A program made the position numbers and the translations under genes. Below are positions 42,932 to 51,163 of a stretch of DNA of 64,000 nt, piece after piece. Each line of letters begins with the position of its first letter. Positions within the stretch are counted from its first letter, which is position 1. The notes below the pieces were generated by a model, which was not told the DNA's origin, searched no databases, and worked only from the letters and a program-made list of their open reading frames with translations. Origin of the DNA: an uncultured Bacteroidales bacterium (GTDB lineage Bacteria; Bacteroidota; Bacteroidia; Bacteroidales; UBA932); contig CALVDH010000005.1 of the NCBI GenBank assembly GCA_944326235.1, positions 35,550-99,549 on the forward strand, read 5' to 3'.

Positions 42932-44143
42932 ATGGAGAGCATTAAGGAAATCTACAAGATAGGCAAGGGCCCGTCGAGCAGTCATACGATGGGCCCCAAA
43001 AAAGCGGCGGAGATGTTCAAGGGAATGTATCCCGGGGCATCTTCGTTTACTGTTACCCTCTACGGCAGCCTGGCCGCGACAGGCAAGGGGCACATGACCG
43101 ACGTGGCCCTCATCGAGGCCCTCAAGGACGAGCGGAGCCCCCGGGTGGACATCATCTGGAAGCCGGACGTCTTCCTGCCCCAGCATCCCAACGGCATGAA
43201 TTTCCAGGCCTTCGACTCCGAGGGACACCAGATGGGCGAGAAGACCCTGTTCAGCATCGGCGGCGGAGACATCAGCGAGGACGGACGCCGCCAGCCCGAA
43301 AAGAGCATCTATCCCTACAGCAAGATGAAGGACATCTTAGGATGGTGCAACAAGTACAACTCCTATTTCTGGGAATACGTCGCCCAGCACGAGGACCCCG
43401 ACATCTGGGACTTCCTCTATGACCGCTGGGTGGTGATGAAGAAGGCCATCGAGGACGGTCTGGACCACGAGGGTGTCCTGCCCGGCGGCCTGAACGTGCG
43501 CCGCAAGGCCTACTCCTACTACCAGCACGCGATGAGCTACCAGAACACCATGCAGCGCCGCGGCCTGCTCTTCGCCTACGCCCTGGCCGTCTCCGAGGAG
43601 AACGCCGCCGGAGGTACCATAGTCACGGCTCCCACCTGCGGTTCCTGCGGAGTGCTTCCCGCCGTGCTCTACCTGATACACACCCAGTACAAGGTCACCG
43701 AGAAGAAGATCATCAACGCCATGGCCACCGCCGGTCTCTTCGGTTCCGTCATCAAGGCCAATGCCTCCATCTCCGGGGCTGAGGTCGGCTGTCAGGGTGA
43801 GGTCGGCAGCGCCTGTGCCATGGCCTGCGCCGCCGCTACCCGTCTCTTCGGGGGCACTCCTCCCCAGATTGAATGCGCCGCCGCCATGGGCATGGAGCAT
43901 TTCCTGGGCCTGACCTGCGACCCCGTCTGCGGCCTGGTCCAGATACCCTGCATAGAGCGCAACGCCTTCGCCGCCGCGAGGGTGATGGACTGCACCCAGT
44001 ACTCCCTGATGTCGGACGGCAGTCACATTGTGCCCTTCGATACAGTTATCGAGGCCATGAAGCGCACCGGACACGATCTTCCCAATCTGTATAAGGAAAC
44101 TTCGGAGGGCGGATTGGCATATCTGGTAAAGAAGAAGGAATAA
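42932..44143 (+). CDS. sdaA: L-serine dehydratase, iron-sulfur dependent (single chain)
   Basis: 403 aa from ATG 42932 (MESIKEIYKIGKGPSSSHTMGPKKAAEMF). It deaminates serine to pyruvate. The N-terminal beta-type domain carries SSSHTMGP; the C-terminal alpha-type domain carries APTCGSCGVLPAVLY, GCQGEVGSACAMACAA and CDPVCGLVQIPC, whose Cys residues hold the [4Fe-4S] cluster. This is the fused arrangement. It has its own promoter. The PorT-like gene follows after 19 bp. Confidence 0.94.
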   Translation: MESIKEIYKIGKGPSSSHTMGPKKAAEMFKGMYPGASSFTVTLYGSLAATGKGHMTDVALIEALKDERSPRVDIIWKPDVFLPQHPNGMNFQAFDSEGHQMGEKTLFSIGGGDISEDGRRQPEKSIYPYSKMKDILGWCNKYNSYFWEYVAQHEDPDIWDFLYDRWVVMKKAIEDGLDHEGVLPGGLNVRRKAYSYYQHAMSYQNTMQRRGLLFAYALAVSEENAAGGTIVTAPTCGSCGVLPAVLYLIHTQYKVTEKKIINAMATAGLFGSVIKANASISGAEVGCQGEVGSACAMACAAATRLFGGTPPQIECAAAMGMEHFLGLTCDPVCGLVQIPCIERNAFAAARVMDCTQYSLMSDGSHIVPFDTVIEAMKRTGHDLPNLYKETSEGGLAYLVKKKE

Positions 44144-44162
44144 AATTTACTATATTCGCAGG

Positions 44163-44825
44163 ATGAAGTATTTCGGAAAGATAACAGCAGTCCTGGGACT
44201 CGCGGCAGTCCTTCTGGTCCTCCCTCTGAGGGCCGGAGCCCAGGATTATTCCTCCTCATTCTTCAAGGTAGGTGTCAAGGGCGGCATCAACTTCTCGTCA
44301 ATGAGCCGTTTCGAACTCGGCTACATCTCCGAGTCGGTGCGCAACTATACCGGTTTCAATGCCGGAGTGGCCTTCAGTTTCGACCTTCCTGTGCAGGGTA
44401 TGACCATTCAGCCCGAGCTCAACTATATCTCCAAGGGCGCGATGTACCGCGGTCCGGAGAATTTCCGTTTCCGTACCGATTTCATCGAGCTGCCCGTCAA
44501 TATTCAGGTGGGCCTCGACCTTATCCTCCTGCGCCCCTACCTTATGGTATCTCCCTATATAGGCTATGCCGTCCTGAAGCGTCCGGAGGAGATGCCCTGG
44601 TCCGGAATCAACCGTTTCCAGTACGGTATCGGCATCGGCGGAGGCGTGGATTTCTGGAGATTCCAGCTGCAGGTCAAGTACAACTGGAATATCGGTCAGT
44701 TGACCCGCGGTCTGTCGGACGACACCATTCATGCCGGTTCCGGCAACATAGAGGTGGAGCCCGAGGGCCCGGTCCGTATGGGCAACTACCGCGGCCTGGA
44801 AGTCAATCTGGTATTTTTCTTTTAA
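44163..44825 (+). CDS. PorT-like outer-membrane beta-barrel protein 1
   Basis: 220 aa. Signal peptide ends near AGAQ. The mature part has eight or so amphipathic strands: KVGVKGGINFSSMSRFELGY, YTGFNAGVAFSFDLPV, MTIQPELNYISKGA, FIELPVNIQVGLDLI, and a final LEVNLVFFF. Belongs to the OMP_b-brl_2 (PorT) family, small barrels of mostly unknown role in Bacteroidota. Paralogue of the 45176 gene, separated by trxA. Confidence 0.8.
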   Translation: MKYFGKITAVLGLAAVLLVLPLRAGAQDYSSSFFKVGVKGGINFSSMSRFELGYISESVRNYTGFNAGVAFSFDLPVQGMTIQPELNYISKGAMYRGPENFRFRTDFIELPVNIQVGLDLILLRPYLMVSPYIGYAVLKRPEEMPWSGINRFQYGIGIGGGVDFWRFQLQVKYNWNIGQLTRGLSDDTIHAGSGNIEVEPEGPVRMGNYRGLEVNLVFFF

Positions 44826-44849
44826 TAATTTATAAAAAGGTAAAAAGTT

Positions 44850-45164
44850 ATGTTAGCAATCAATGATTCCAATTTCGAGGAAATGGTAATCAACTCCCAG
44901 ATTCCCGTGCTTCTGGATTTCTGGGCACCCTGGTGCGGCCCCTGCCGCATGATCTCTCCTATCGTTGAGGAGCTGTCCAAAGAGTATGAGGGCAAATGGC
45001 TCATCGCGAAGTGCAACGTGGACGAGTCCACAGACATCCCCATGAAGTTCGGCATCCGCAACATCCCGACTCTGCTGTTCTTCAAGGGCGGTGTAATGAA
45101 AGAGAAGATGGTCGGCTCCACCACAAAGGCCGCCATCGTCGCCAAGATGAACTCAATCGAGTAA
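44850..45164 (+). CDS. trxA: Thioredoxin
   Basis: 104 aa, cytoplasmic (no signal). Active site WAPWCGPC with Cys29 and Cys32; cis-Pro in [10 protein letters not shown]. Reduces protein disulfides at the expense of thioredoxin reductase. It is placed between two PorT-like barrel genes with short gaps (24 and 11 bp), so the three are probably co-transcribed. Confidence 0.95.
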   Translation: MLAINDSNFEEMVINSQIPVLLDFWAPWCGPCRMISPIVEELSKEYEGKWLIAKCNVDESTDIPMKFGIRNIPTLLFFKGGVMKEKMVGSTTKAAIVAKMNSIE

Positions 45165-45175
45165 AAACGTTTACC

Positions 45176-45850
45176 ATGAAAAAGATTTTCTCAATCCTTA
45201 CCCTTGCCCTCCTGATCGCTGCTGTACCGGCCAACGCCCAGCCCGGCAAGGACTTCTTCAACCTCGGCGTCAAGGCCGGACTGAACTTTTCCAACATGTC
45301 CGGGATGGATGACGCCTTCGAGAGCGGATTTCTGAAAACTTACACAGGATTCAATGCCGGTCTCGTCTTCAATTTCAACCTGCCCCTGGGCTTCGAGATC
45401 AATCCCGAGCTGCAGTATGTGCAGTCTGGCATCACTACCCCCGGCTACAGCGGAGAAATTCTGGGAATCGGTTACGAAATCCCCGCCTCCAAGTTCTCAT
45501 CAGGCTCCCTCCGCGTTCCTATCAATATCCAGTGGGGCTTCCGTTTCCTGAACGTAATTAAGCCCTACGTGGTGGTTTCTCCCTATGTGGGCGCCGTACT
45601 CTTCGGTAACGGCAGTATCCTCGGAGCAGATCTGGACAAGGAGACAGTCAACCAGTTCCTGAACCGCTTCCAGTACGGTATCGGCGTGGGTGCCGGTATT
45701 TACGTATGGCGTTTCCAGGTATCCTTCAAGTGGAACTGGGATCTCAATCCCGTCTTCGAGGATGAGTTCGAGATACGTGGAGCACGTGTTGATTTTGATT
45801 CAGACTCCAGATTCAGCGGAGGCGAGCTCTCCCTGGCATTTTTCTTCTAG
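45176..45850 (+). CDS. PorT-like outer-membrane beta-barrel protein 2
   Basis: 224 aa from ATG 45176; signal peptide MKKIFSILTLALLIAAVPANA. Same strand pattern as the 44163 product (NLGVKAGLNFSNMSGMDDAF, YTGFNAGLVFNFNLPLGFEI, LRVPINIQWGFRFL, RFQYGIGVGAGIYVWRFQV, LSLAFFF). The two look like a tandem duplication now split by trxA. Function unknown beyond an outer-membrane barrel. Confidence 0.8.
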   Translation: MKKIFSILTLALLIAAVPANAQPGKDFFNLGVKAGLNFSNMSGMDDAFESGFLKTYTGFNAGLVFNFNLPLGFEINPELQYVQSGITTPGYSGEILGIGYEIPASKFSSGSLRVPINIQWGFRFLNVIKPYVVVSPYVGAVLFGNGSILGADLDKETVNQFLNRFQYGIGVGAGIYVWRFQVSFKWNWDLNPVFEDEFEIRGARVDFDSDSRFSGGELSLAFFF

Positions 45851-45859
45851 TAGACAGAA

Positions 45860-46855
45860 ATGACACTGACCGAAGACATCAGACGGACGATAGCCCCGGA
45901 GTGGGAAGGCTTCGAGAGACTTCTGACCGAAGCCCTGGCTTCCCGCAGCGACCTTCTCAACAGGATCAACACCTATCTCCTCGATGCCTCGGGCAAGAAA
46001 CTCAGACCGCTGCTGGCCCTCGTAACCGCGAAGGCCTGCAGCGGTTCTATTAATCAGAAGGCTGTAGCCTGCGCCGCTGTCTCGGAACTCATCCACACCG
46101 CCACCCTCCTGCACGACGACGTGGTGGACGACAGCGACCAGCGCCGCGGCCGCATGACGGTCCGCAAGCTCTTCTCTCCCGGAGCCTCCCTGCTGATGGG
46201 GGACTACTGGCTGACCCGGGCCATCCACCTGCTCATCGCCTACGGCTGTCCCGTAGAGGTGCTGGGCATCTATTCCAAGTCCCTCGAGGAACTTGCCGAG
46301 GGCGAGATCATCCAGATGGAACTGGCCGACAGTCTCCGCGCCACCGAGGACGATTATATCCAGGTGATCCGGCGCAAGACGGCCTCCCTCTTCATCGCCT
46401 CTGTCAAGGGCCCTGCCATCGTGGCCGGCGCCTCAGAGGAAGTGGTCGCAGCGATGGAACAGTATGCGTACTGGCTGGGTTGTGGCTTCCAGATACGGGA
46501 CGATATCCTCGACTATCATTCCAGCGCCGAGACCGGCAAGGACAGCGACAGCGACATCATGGAGCGCAAGATCACCATGCCGCTCCTCTGCGCCATGCGC
46601 AACGCCCCCGACCAGGAGGAGCACATCCGCCGCCGGATGGGCGACATCACCTGCGACCCCTCCAGGAAAGAGCAGGACAGGGAGGTGGCCTCAGAGATCA
46701 GAGCCTTCGTCCTCTCCCACGGCGGCATAGAATCCGCCACCGGAGTAGTCCGGGACTACTCCCTCCGGGCACAGCGCTGCCTGGAAATATTGAAGCCGTC
46801 CCTTTCCAGAGACGGCCTCGCATCCATTGCCGCAAGTCTGTGCGGCAGTCTATAG
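45860..46855 (+). CDS. ispB: Polyprenyl (octaprenyl-type) diphosphate synthase
   Basis: 331 aa, all-alpha trans-prenyltransferase. First Asp-rich motif LLHDDVVDDSDQRRG (DDxxD), second FQIRDDILDY. KLRPLLALV is the isopentenyl diphosphate-binding region. It makes the long side chain of menaquinone. The chain length cannot be read from the sequence, so the symbol is by similarity. Converges on trmB with a 6-bp overlap. Confidence 0.88.
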   Translation: MTLTEDIRRTIAPEWEGFERLLTEALASRSDLLNRINTYLLDASGKKLRPLLALVTAKACSGSINQKAVACAAVSELIHTATLLHDDVVDDSDQRRGRMTVRKLFSPGASLLMGDYWLTRAIHLLIAYGCPVEVLGIYSKSLEELAEGEIIQMELADSLRATEDDYIQVIRRKTASLFIASVKGPAIVAGASEEVVAAMEQYAYWLGCGFQIRDDILDYHSSAETGKDSDSDIMERKITMPLLCAMRNAPDQEEHIRRRMGDITCDPSRKEQDREVASEIRAFVLSHGGIESATGVVRDYSLRAQRCLEILKPSLSRDGLASIAASLCGSL

Positions 46856-47515
46856 TTTCCACCTTACGTATGTGATCGGCTTGCCTTCGGCGAGGAACAT
46901 CGACTCGTAGAAGGTCTTGATGGACAGCAGCGGCTCCCTCTCGGCGAGGCCGGTGCCGTAGATGTCGTTGTCTGCCTCGAGCAGTGTGTGGCCGCCCTCG
47001 CGGATGACCTCCAGGGTGGACTCGTGCAGGAGCTGGCTGTCGGTCTTCAGGTGCATGATGCCGTCGGGCTTGAGGAAGTGCGAGTAGCGCTCCAGGAAGA
47101 TGGGGCTGGAAAGCCGCTTGTTGGGCTTCTTGGGCTGGGGGTCGGAGAAGGTCAGCCATATCTCAGACACCTCGCCGGGACCGAAGAGGGAGTCGATGAA
47201 GTCTATCCTGGTGCGGAGGAAGGCCACGTTGGGCATGGCGTGCTCGGTGGCGTACTTGGCGCCTTTCCAGAGGCGGGCGCCCTTGATGTCCACTCCGATG
47301 TAGTTGTTCTCAGGAAACCGCTCGGCCAGGGCGATGGTGTACTCTCCCTTGCCGCAGCCGAGTTCCAGGATTATCGGGCGGTCATTGCCGAAGACTTCTG
47401 AGCCCCAGTGTCCCTTCAGCGGGTGGTCCTTGTGCAGCACCTCGTCCATAGGGGGCTGGATGAGGCAGCGGAATGTCTCGTTTTCCTTGAATTTACGTAT
47501 CTTGTCCTTTCCCAT
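46850..47515 (-). CDS. trmB: tRNA (guanine-N7-)-methyltransferase
   Basis: 221 aa. SAM-binding ILELGCGKGEYTIALAERFP and GVDIKGARLWKGAKYA; catalytic and tRNA-contact region IWLTFSDPQPKKPNKRL. Methylates G46 in the tRNA variable loop. The start MGKDKIRKFKENETF is the usual N-terminus for the phylum. Last gene of ricT-gldH-trmB; its start overlaps the gldH end by 23 bp. Confidence 0.93.
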   Translation of the reverse strand: MGKDKIRKFKENETFRCLIQPPMDEVLHKDHPLKGHWGSEVFGNDRPIILELGCGKGEYTIALAERFPENNYIGVDIKGARLWKGAKYATEHAMPNVAFLRTRIDFIDSLFGPGEVSEIWLTFSDPQPKKPNKRLSSPIFLERYSHFLKPDGIMHLKTDSQLLHESTLEVIREGGHTLLEADNDIYGTGLAEREPLLSIKTFYESMFLAEGKPITYVRWKL

Positions 47516-48002
47516 GATGTTCCAGTGTTATTCCCAGTCCCAGCACTTTGCCGTCGGCAGTGTCCGGCAGGGAGATGTCTATATGCCATAATCCCCTTTC
47601 CGGGGGTATGATTCTGCTTCTGTACACCCAGCTGATGTCATAGTAGCCGGGGGTGCCGGCCAGATGTATGCGGTCATCTTCAGGGTGCTCCTTGATATAC
47701 CGCCTGACGGTCTGATAATCGGAGGGGAATGAGGCGGTCTCAGTCCCCGTGGCTCCCGAGGGGGAGGTCAGGGTGATGTCCAGCGTCACACCGGCCGGAA
47801 CGCTGCCCTTCTGTATGCGGGCTATGAGGCTCATCGAATAACTGCCGGTGGAGTCCGGCATCTCTATCTCGAAGGATGCGCTTCTGCCGTCCTCTTCCGT
47901 GAGTGTCCGGAAGACGGTCTCAGTGTCCGTACCCGCGGAGCAGGCGCAGACAGCCGCGCATGCCAGCACGGTCAGCAGTCGGAGTGCCGGTGCCGGTCTC
48001 AT
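47493..48002 (-). CDS. gldH: Gliding-motility-type lipoprotein GldH
   Basis: 169 aa with a lipoprotein signal (TVLACAAVCAC). The beta-sandwich-like body ends GLWHIDISLPDTADGKVLGLGITLE, a GldH trait. Its place between ricT and trmB, opposite holB, is the usual genomic context of gldH. GldH is needed for gliding and linked T9SS function in Flavobacterium; many non-gliding Bacteroidales keep it, with an unclear role. Overlaps ricT by 4 bp. Confidence 0.8.
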   Translation of the reverse strand: MRPAPALRLLTVLACAAVCACSAGTDTETVFRTLTEEDGRSASFEIEMPDSTGSYSMSLIARIQKGSVPAGVTLDITLTSPSGATGTETASFPSDYQTVRRYIKEHPEDDRIHLAGTPGYYDISWVYRSRIIPPERGLWHIDISLPDTADGKVLGLGITLEHHGKGQDT

Positions 48003-49198
48003 TGCCGGTCGGGGTTGTTCTGACTGTTGCCGCCTTTGGCTGAACCGGCCCTGGAGTTGGAGGAGGCGGGTTTCTTTTTCTTCTTTTTCTTCCGGCGCTT
48101 GTTGTCGAAGCGGTCTATGCTGTCGTCTCCGAGGGAGGATACGAAATCTATCGGGCGGTCTTCCTTACCGCTGTCCTTGAAGAGGGTGGCGGGCTTGGTG
48201 CCCTTGCGGTTGGCCGCTATGATACGGCGCACCTCGTCGACTGTGAGCGGGGCCATCTTGGACATATTGCCCTGCTCGTATGAGAACCACATGATGCCCT
48301 TGAGGATGTCGGTCTTGACCAGCCATGCCGGGCCGTCCTGGAACTCGAGCGGAGAGTTTACGCTGGGAGTGTTGTTGTGGGCGTCCATGTAGACGGGCAC
48401 CTCGTAGTTGATGCAGCACTTGAGCTTGCCGCACTGGCCGGCCAGTTTCTGCGGGTTGAGGGACAGGTCCTGGCAGCGGGCCGACTGGGTGGAGATGGAC
48501 TGGAAGTTGGTGATGTACTTGGAGCAGCACAGTGACCGGCCGCAGACACCTATGCCGCCTATGAGTCCGGCTTCCTGACGGGCACCGATCTGCTTCATCT
48601 CTATCCTTATCCGGAACTCCTCTGCGAAGACCTTGATGAGCTGGCGGAAGTCCACCCTCTCGTCGGCGATGTAGTAGAAGATGGCCTTGGTACCGTCGCC
48701 CTGGAACTCCACGTCCCCGATTTTCATGTCCAGGCCCATGTCGGCCGCTATCTGGCGGGCACGGATCATGGTGCTGTTCTCGCGGGCTATGGCCTCCTGC
48801 CACTTCTCCAGGTCGAGAGGGCGGGCCTTGCGGTATATCTTCCTGAGCTCCTTGGTCTCCATGTCGAAGTGGTTCCGGAGCATCTGACGGCCTACGACGG
48901 GACCCTCCAGCGTGATTATACCCACGTCGTGTCCGGTAGCGGCCTCCACCACCACCAGATCCCCTATCTTGAGCAGCTGGCGGGAGGTGTTCTCATAGAA
49001 TCCCTTGCGGGTGTTCTTGAAACGGACTTCGTAGATGTGGTTGTACTTGGGGTCGTTGATGTTGGCAAGCCAGTCGAAGTCATGCAGCTTGCAGCATCCC
49101 GGGTGATAGTTGCACAGAAGCTCGCCGTTCTCGGTGCGCTCGGTGGTGCATCCGCGGGAGCAGTCGTATATTATGTGTTTTTCTTCCATTTTATCCAT
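47999..49198 (-). CDS. ricT: PSP1-domain protein, RicT/YaaT family
   Basis: 399 aa. N-terminal Cys-rich segment (CSRGCTTERTENGELLCNYH, PGCCKL), PSP1 domain ~60-270 with GVCGRSLCC and CGKLKCCINYE, and a Lys-rich C-terminal tail (KKKKKKKPASS). In Bacillus, YaaT joins YlbF and YmcA in RNA-maturation and sporulation complexes and can carry Fe-S clusters; in Bacteroidota the role is open. Divergent from holB, which begins 36 bp away. First gene of the gldH-trmB operon. Confidence 0.85.
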   Translation of the reverse strand: MDKMEEKHIIYDCSRGCTTERTENGELLCNYHPGCCKLHDFDWLANINDPKYNHIYEVRFKNTRKGFYENTSRQLLKIGDLVVVEAATGHDVGIITLEGPVVGRQMLRNHFDMETKELRKIYRKARPLDLEKWQEAIARENSTMIRARQIAADMGLDMKIGDVEFQGDGTKAIFYYIADERVDFRQLIKVFAEEFRIRIEMKQIGARQEAGLIGGIGVCGRSLCCSKYITNFQSISTQSARCQDLSLNPQKLAGQCGKLKCCINYEVPVYMDAHNNTPSVNSPLEFQDGPAWLVKTDILKGIMWFSYEQGNMSKMAPLTVDEVRRIIAANRKGTKPATLFKDSGKEDRPIDFVSSLGDDSIDRFDNKRRKKKKKKKPASSNSRAGSAKGGNSQNNPDRQ

Positions 49199-49217
49199 AA
49201 ACTACAAAGATATTAAT

Positions 49218-49225
49218 TATCTTTG
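49218..49225 (+). promoter_or_regulatory. -7 element of holB
   Basis: TATCTTTG lies 9 bp before ATG 49235, predicting a leader of only a few nucleotides. No clear -33 box. Confidence 0.5.
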
Positions 49226-49234
49226 AATTTCGAT

Positions 49235-50371
49235 ATGCAATTCAAAGAAGTATTAGGCAACGGCGAACTTAAGGGGCGTCTGATCCGCATGGTGGACAGC
49301 GGCCGCACCGGACATTCCATAATGCTGGTGGAACGGGACGGCTACGGGGCTCTGCCTCTGGCCCTGGCCCTGATTCAGTACATGATATGCGGCAACCGCC
49401 TTCCTGGCGGGGACTCGTGCGGGGTCTGTCCCGCATGCCGCAAGATAGCGGAGATGGTCCATCCGGACCTGCATTTCGCATTTCCCGTCAATGTCTCCTC
49501 CAAGTCCGGAAGTTCCAAAAAACCTCTGAGCTCCTCCTTCCTGCAGGAGTGGAGGCAGCTGTACAGGGACAATCCTTATTTTACCGAGGCTGACCTCTAC
49601 GCCCGTCTGGGAATAGACGGCAAGGCCGGTGCGATAAGTGTGGCCGAGGCCCGCGAGATACTGGACTCCCTGAGCCTCAAGTCCTACGAGGGCAAGGGCA
49701 AATACATGATAATCTGGCTTCCGGAGCGGATGAACGCCGAGGCGGCCAACCGTCTGCTGAAGATAGTCGAGGAGCCCATGCCCGATACTTATTTTTTCTT
49801 CATAACCCACGCTCCCGACCGGATAATCTCCACCATACGCTCGCGCTCGCAGCTTGTACGGCTCTATCCCGCGCAGACAGAGGAACTGGTGCCGGTGCTG
49901 CAGGCCCGGTCAGGTCTGTCGGCGGAGGAGGCGGCGGTCTATGCCCGTACGGCCGGAGGAAGCCTGGGACTGGCCCTGGATATGGCCGGGGAGGGTTCCG
50001 CCGCCGCGGCCTGGCTTCAGACGGCGGAGAATATGCTGGATGCAGTCGTCTCCGGAGATCTGGTGAGACTTCTGGAGGGCAATGAGGCGGTGCTGGCCCA
50101 GGGCCGGGAGCGGCAGAAGGAGTTCTGTCTGTACATGGAGGCCCTGCTGCGCAGGATGATGCTACGGCGGCGCGGTCTCGACCGGATATCCGACGCGCTC
50201 CCGCAGGAAGCCGGGGCGGTGGAGCGTTTCAGCTCCGTCTTCCCGGACGGTTTCTATGAGAAGGCCTTCAAGGCCCTGGAAGAGGCCCGGACGATGATAG
50301 AGGCCAATGTCAATGCCAAGATGGTGTTCTGTCATCTGGCGAATATACTGTTTGCGACCAAAAATTTCTGA
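49235..50371 (+). CDS. holB: DNA polymerase III subunit delta prime
   Basis: 378 aa from ATG 49235 (MQFKEVLGNGELKGRLIRMV). Clamp-loader AAA+-like protein with the zinc module CGVCPACRKI near residue 65, the sensor-type LPERMNAEAANRLLKIVEEP, and FFITHAPDRIISTIRSRSQ. The Walker A lysine is absent, as in delta prime proteins, which do not hydrolyse ATP. Context beside ricT and gldH is conserved in the phylum. Confidence 0.88.
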   Translation: MQFKEVLGNGELKGRLIRMVDSGRTGHSIMLVERDGYGALPLALALIQYMICGNRLPGGDSCGVCPACRKIAEMVHPDLHFAFPVNVSSKSGSSKKPLSSSFLQEWRQLYRDNPYFTEADLYARLGIDGKAGAISVAEAREILDSLSLKSYEGKGKYMIIWLPERMNAEAANRLLKIVEEPMPDTYFFFITHAPDRIISTIRSRSQLVRLYPAQTEELVPVLQARSGLSAEEAAVYARTAGGSLGLALDMAGEGSAAAAWLQTAENMLDAVVSGDLVRLLEGNEAVLAQGRERQKEFCLYMEALLRRMMLRRRGLDRISDALPQEAGAVERFSSVFPDGFYEKAFKALEEARTMIEANVNAKMVFCHLANILFATKNF

Positions 50372-50374
50372 TAT

Positions 50375-51163
50375 ATGATATTCTATTTTTCAGGTACGGG
50401 AAACTCTCTGTGGACGGCCCGGCAGCTGTCGGCCGCGCTGGGGGAGGCTGAGCCCGTGGCGGTGGCCGACGAGCTGCGTAAGGCTGGGGAGACCGGTGTA
50501 TGTGAGTATTCCCTCAAGGACGGAGAGCCGCTGATTCTGGTTTTCCCGGTACATTCGTGGGGCCCGGCCGTGCTGATGCTGCGTTTCGTGGAGCGTCTGC
50601 GGATCAAGGATTACGGCGGGCAGCCGGTCTATGCCGTGTGCACCTGCGGAGATACCTGCGGCTGGACGGACCGGATGATGCGGGAGGCCCTTAGCCGCCG
50701 CGCTCTGCCTCTGACCGCCTGCTGGTCGGTGCGGATGCCGAACAACTACATACTGATGAAGGGATTCGGGGTGGATACCGATGAGGTGCGCGAGACGAAG
50801 CTGCATACGGCTCCTCAGGATGTCCGGGCTATCGTGGACGCTATCCGCGGGCAGAGCAGTTACAGCCATTACACCGTGGGTACCAGGCCGTGGCTCAAGA
50901 GCCGGCTCATCAATCCGCTGTTCCGCAAGTTCCTGGCCGGTCCTGACAGTAAGACCAAGTTCCATGTAGGCAATGCCTGCATAGGCTGCGGACTGTGTGC
51001 GGCCGACTGTCCCACAGGAGCCATAACGATGCAGGGCGGGCGTCCCGTCTGGGGGCATGGATGTGTTCAGTGCACCGCCTGCATAAACCGGTGCCCGGTC
51101 CGGGCAATCGACTACGGCAATATTACTCAGGATCAGGGGCGTTACCACCATCCGGAAGTATGA
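50375..51163 (+). CDS. EFR1-family flavodoxin-ferredoxin protein
   Basis: 262 aa. N-terminal flavodoxin-like domain begins IFYFSGTGNSLWTARQL with the FMN phosphate loop SGTGNS. The C-terminus holds two 4Fe-4S motifs, CIGCGLCAADCP and CVQCTACINRCP. Proteins of this EFR1 type are thought to shuttle electrons in anaerobes; the partner is unknown. It follows holB by 3 bp. Its end overlaps the convergent U32 peptidase gene by 41 bp. Confidence 0.85.
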   Translation: MIFYFSGTGNSLWTARQLSAALGEAEPVAVADELRKAGETGVCEYSLKDGEPLILVFPVHSWGPAVLMLRFVERLRIKDYGGQPVYAVCTCGDTCGWTDRMMREALSRRALPLTACWSVRMPNNYILMKGFGVDTDEVRETKLHTAPQDVRAIVDAIRGQSSYSHYTVGTRPWLKSRLINPLFRKFLAGPDSKTKFHVGNACIGCGLCAADCPTGAITMQGGRPVWGHGCVQCTACINRCPVRAIDYGNITQDQGRYHHPEV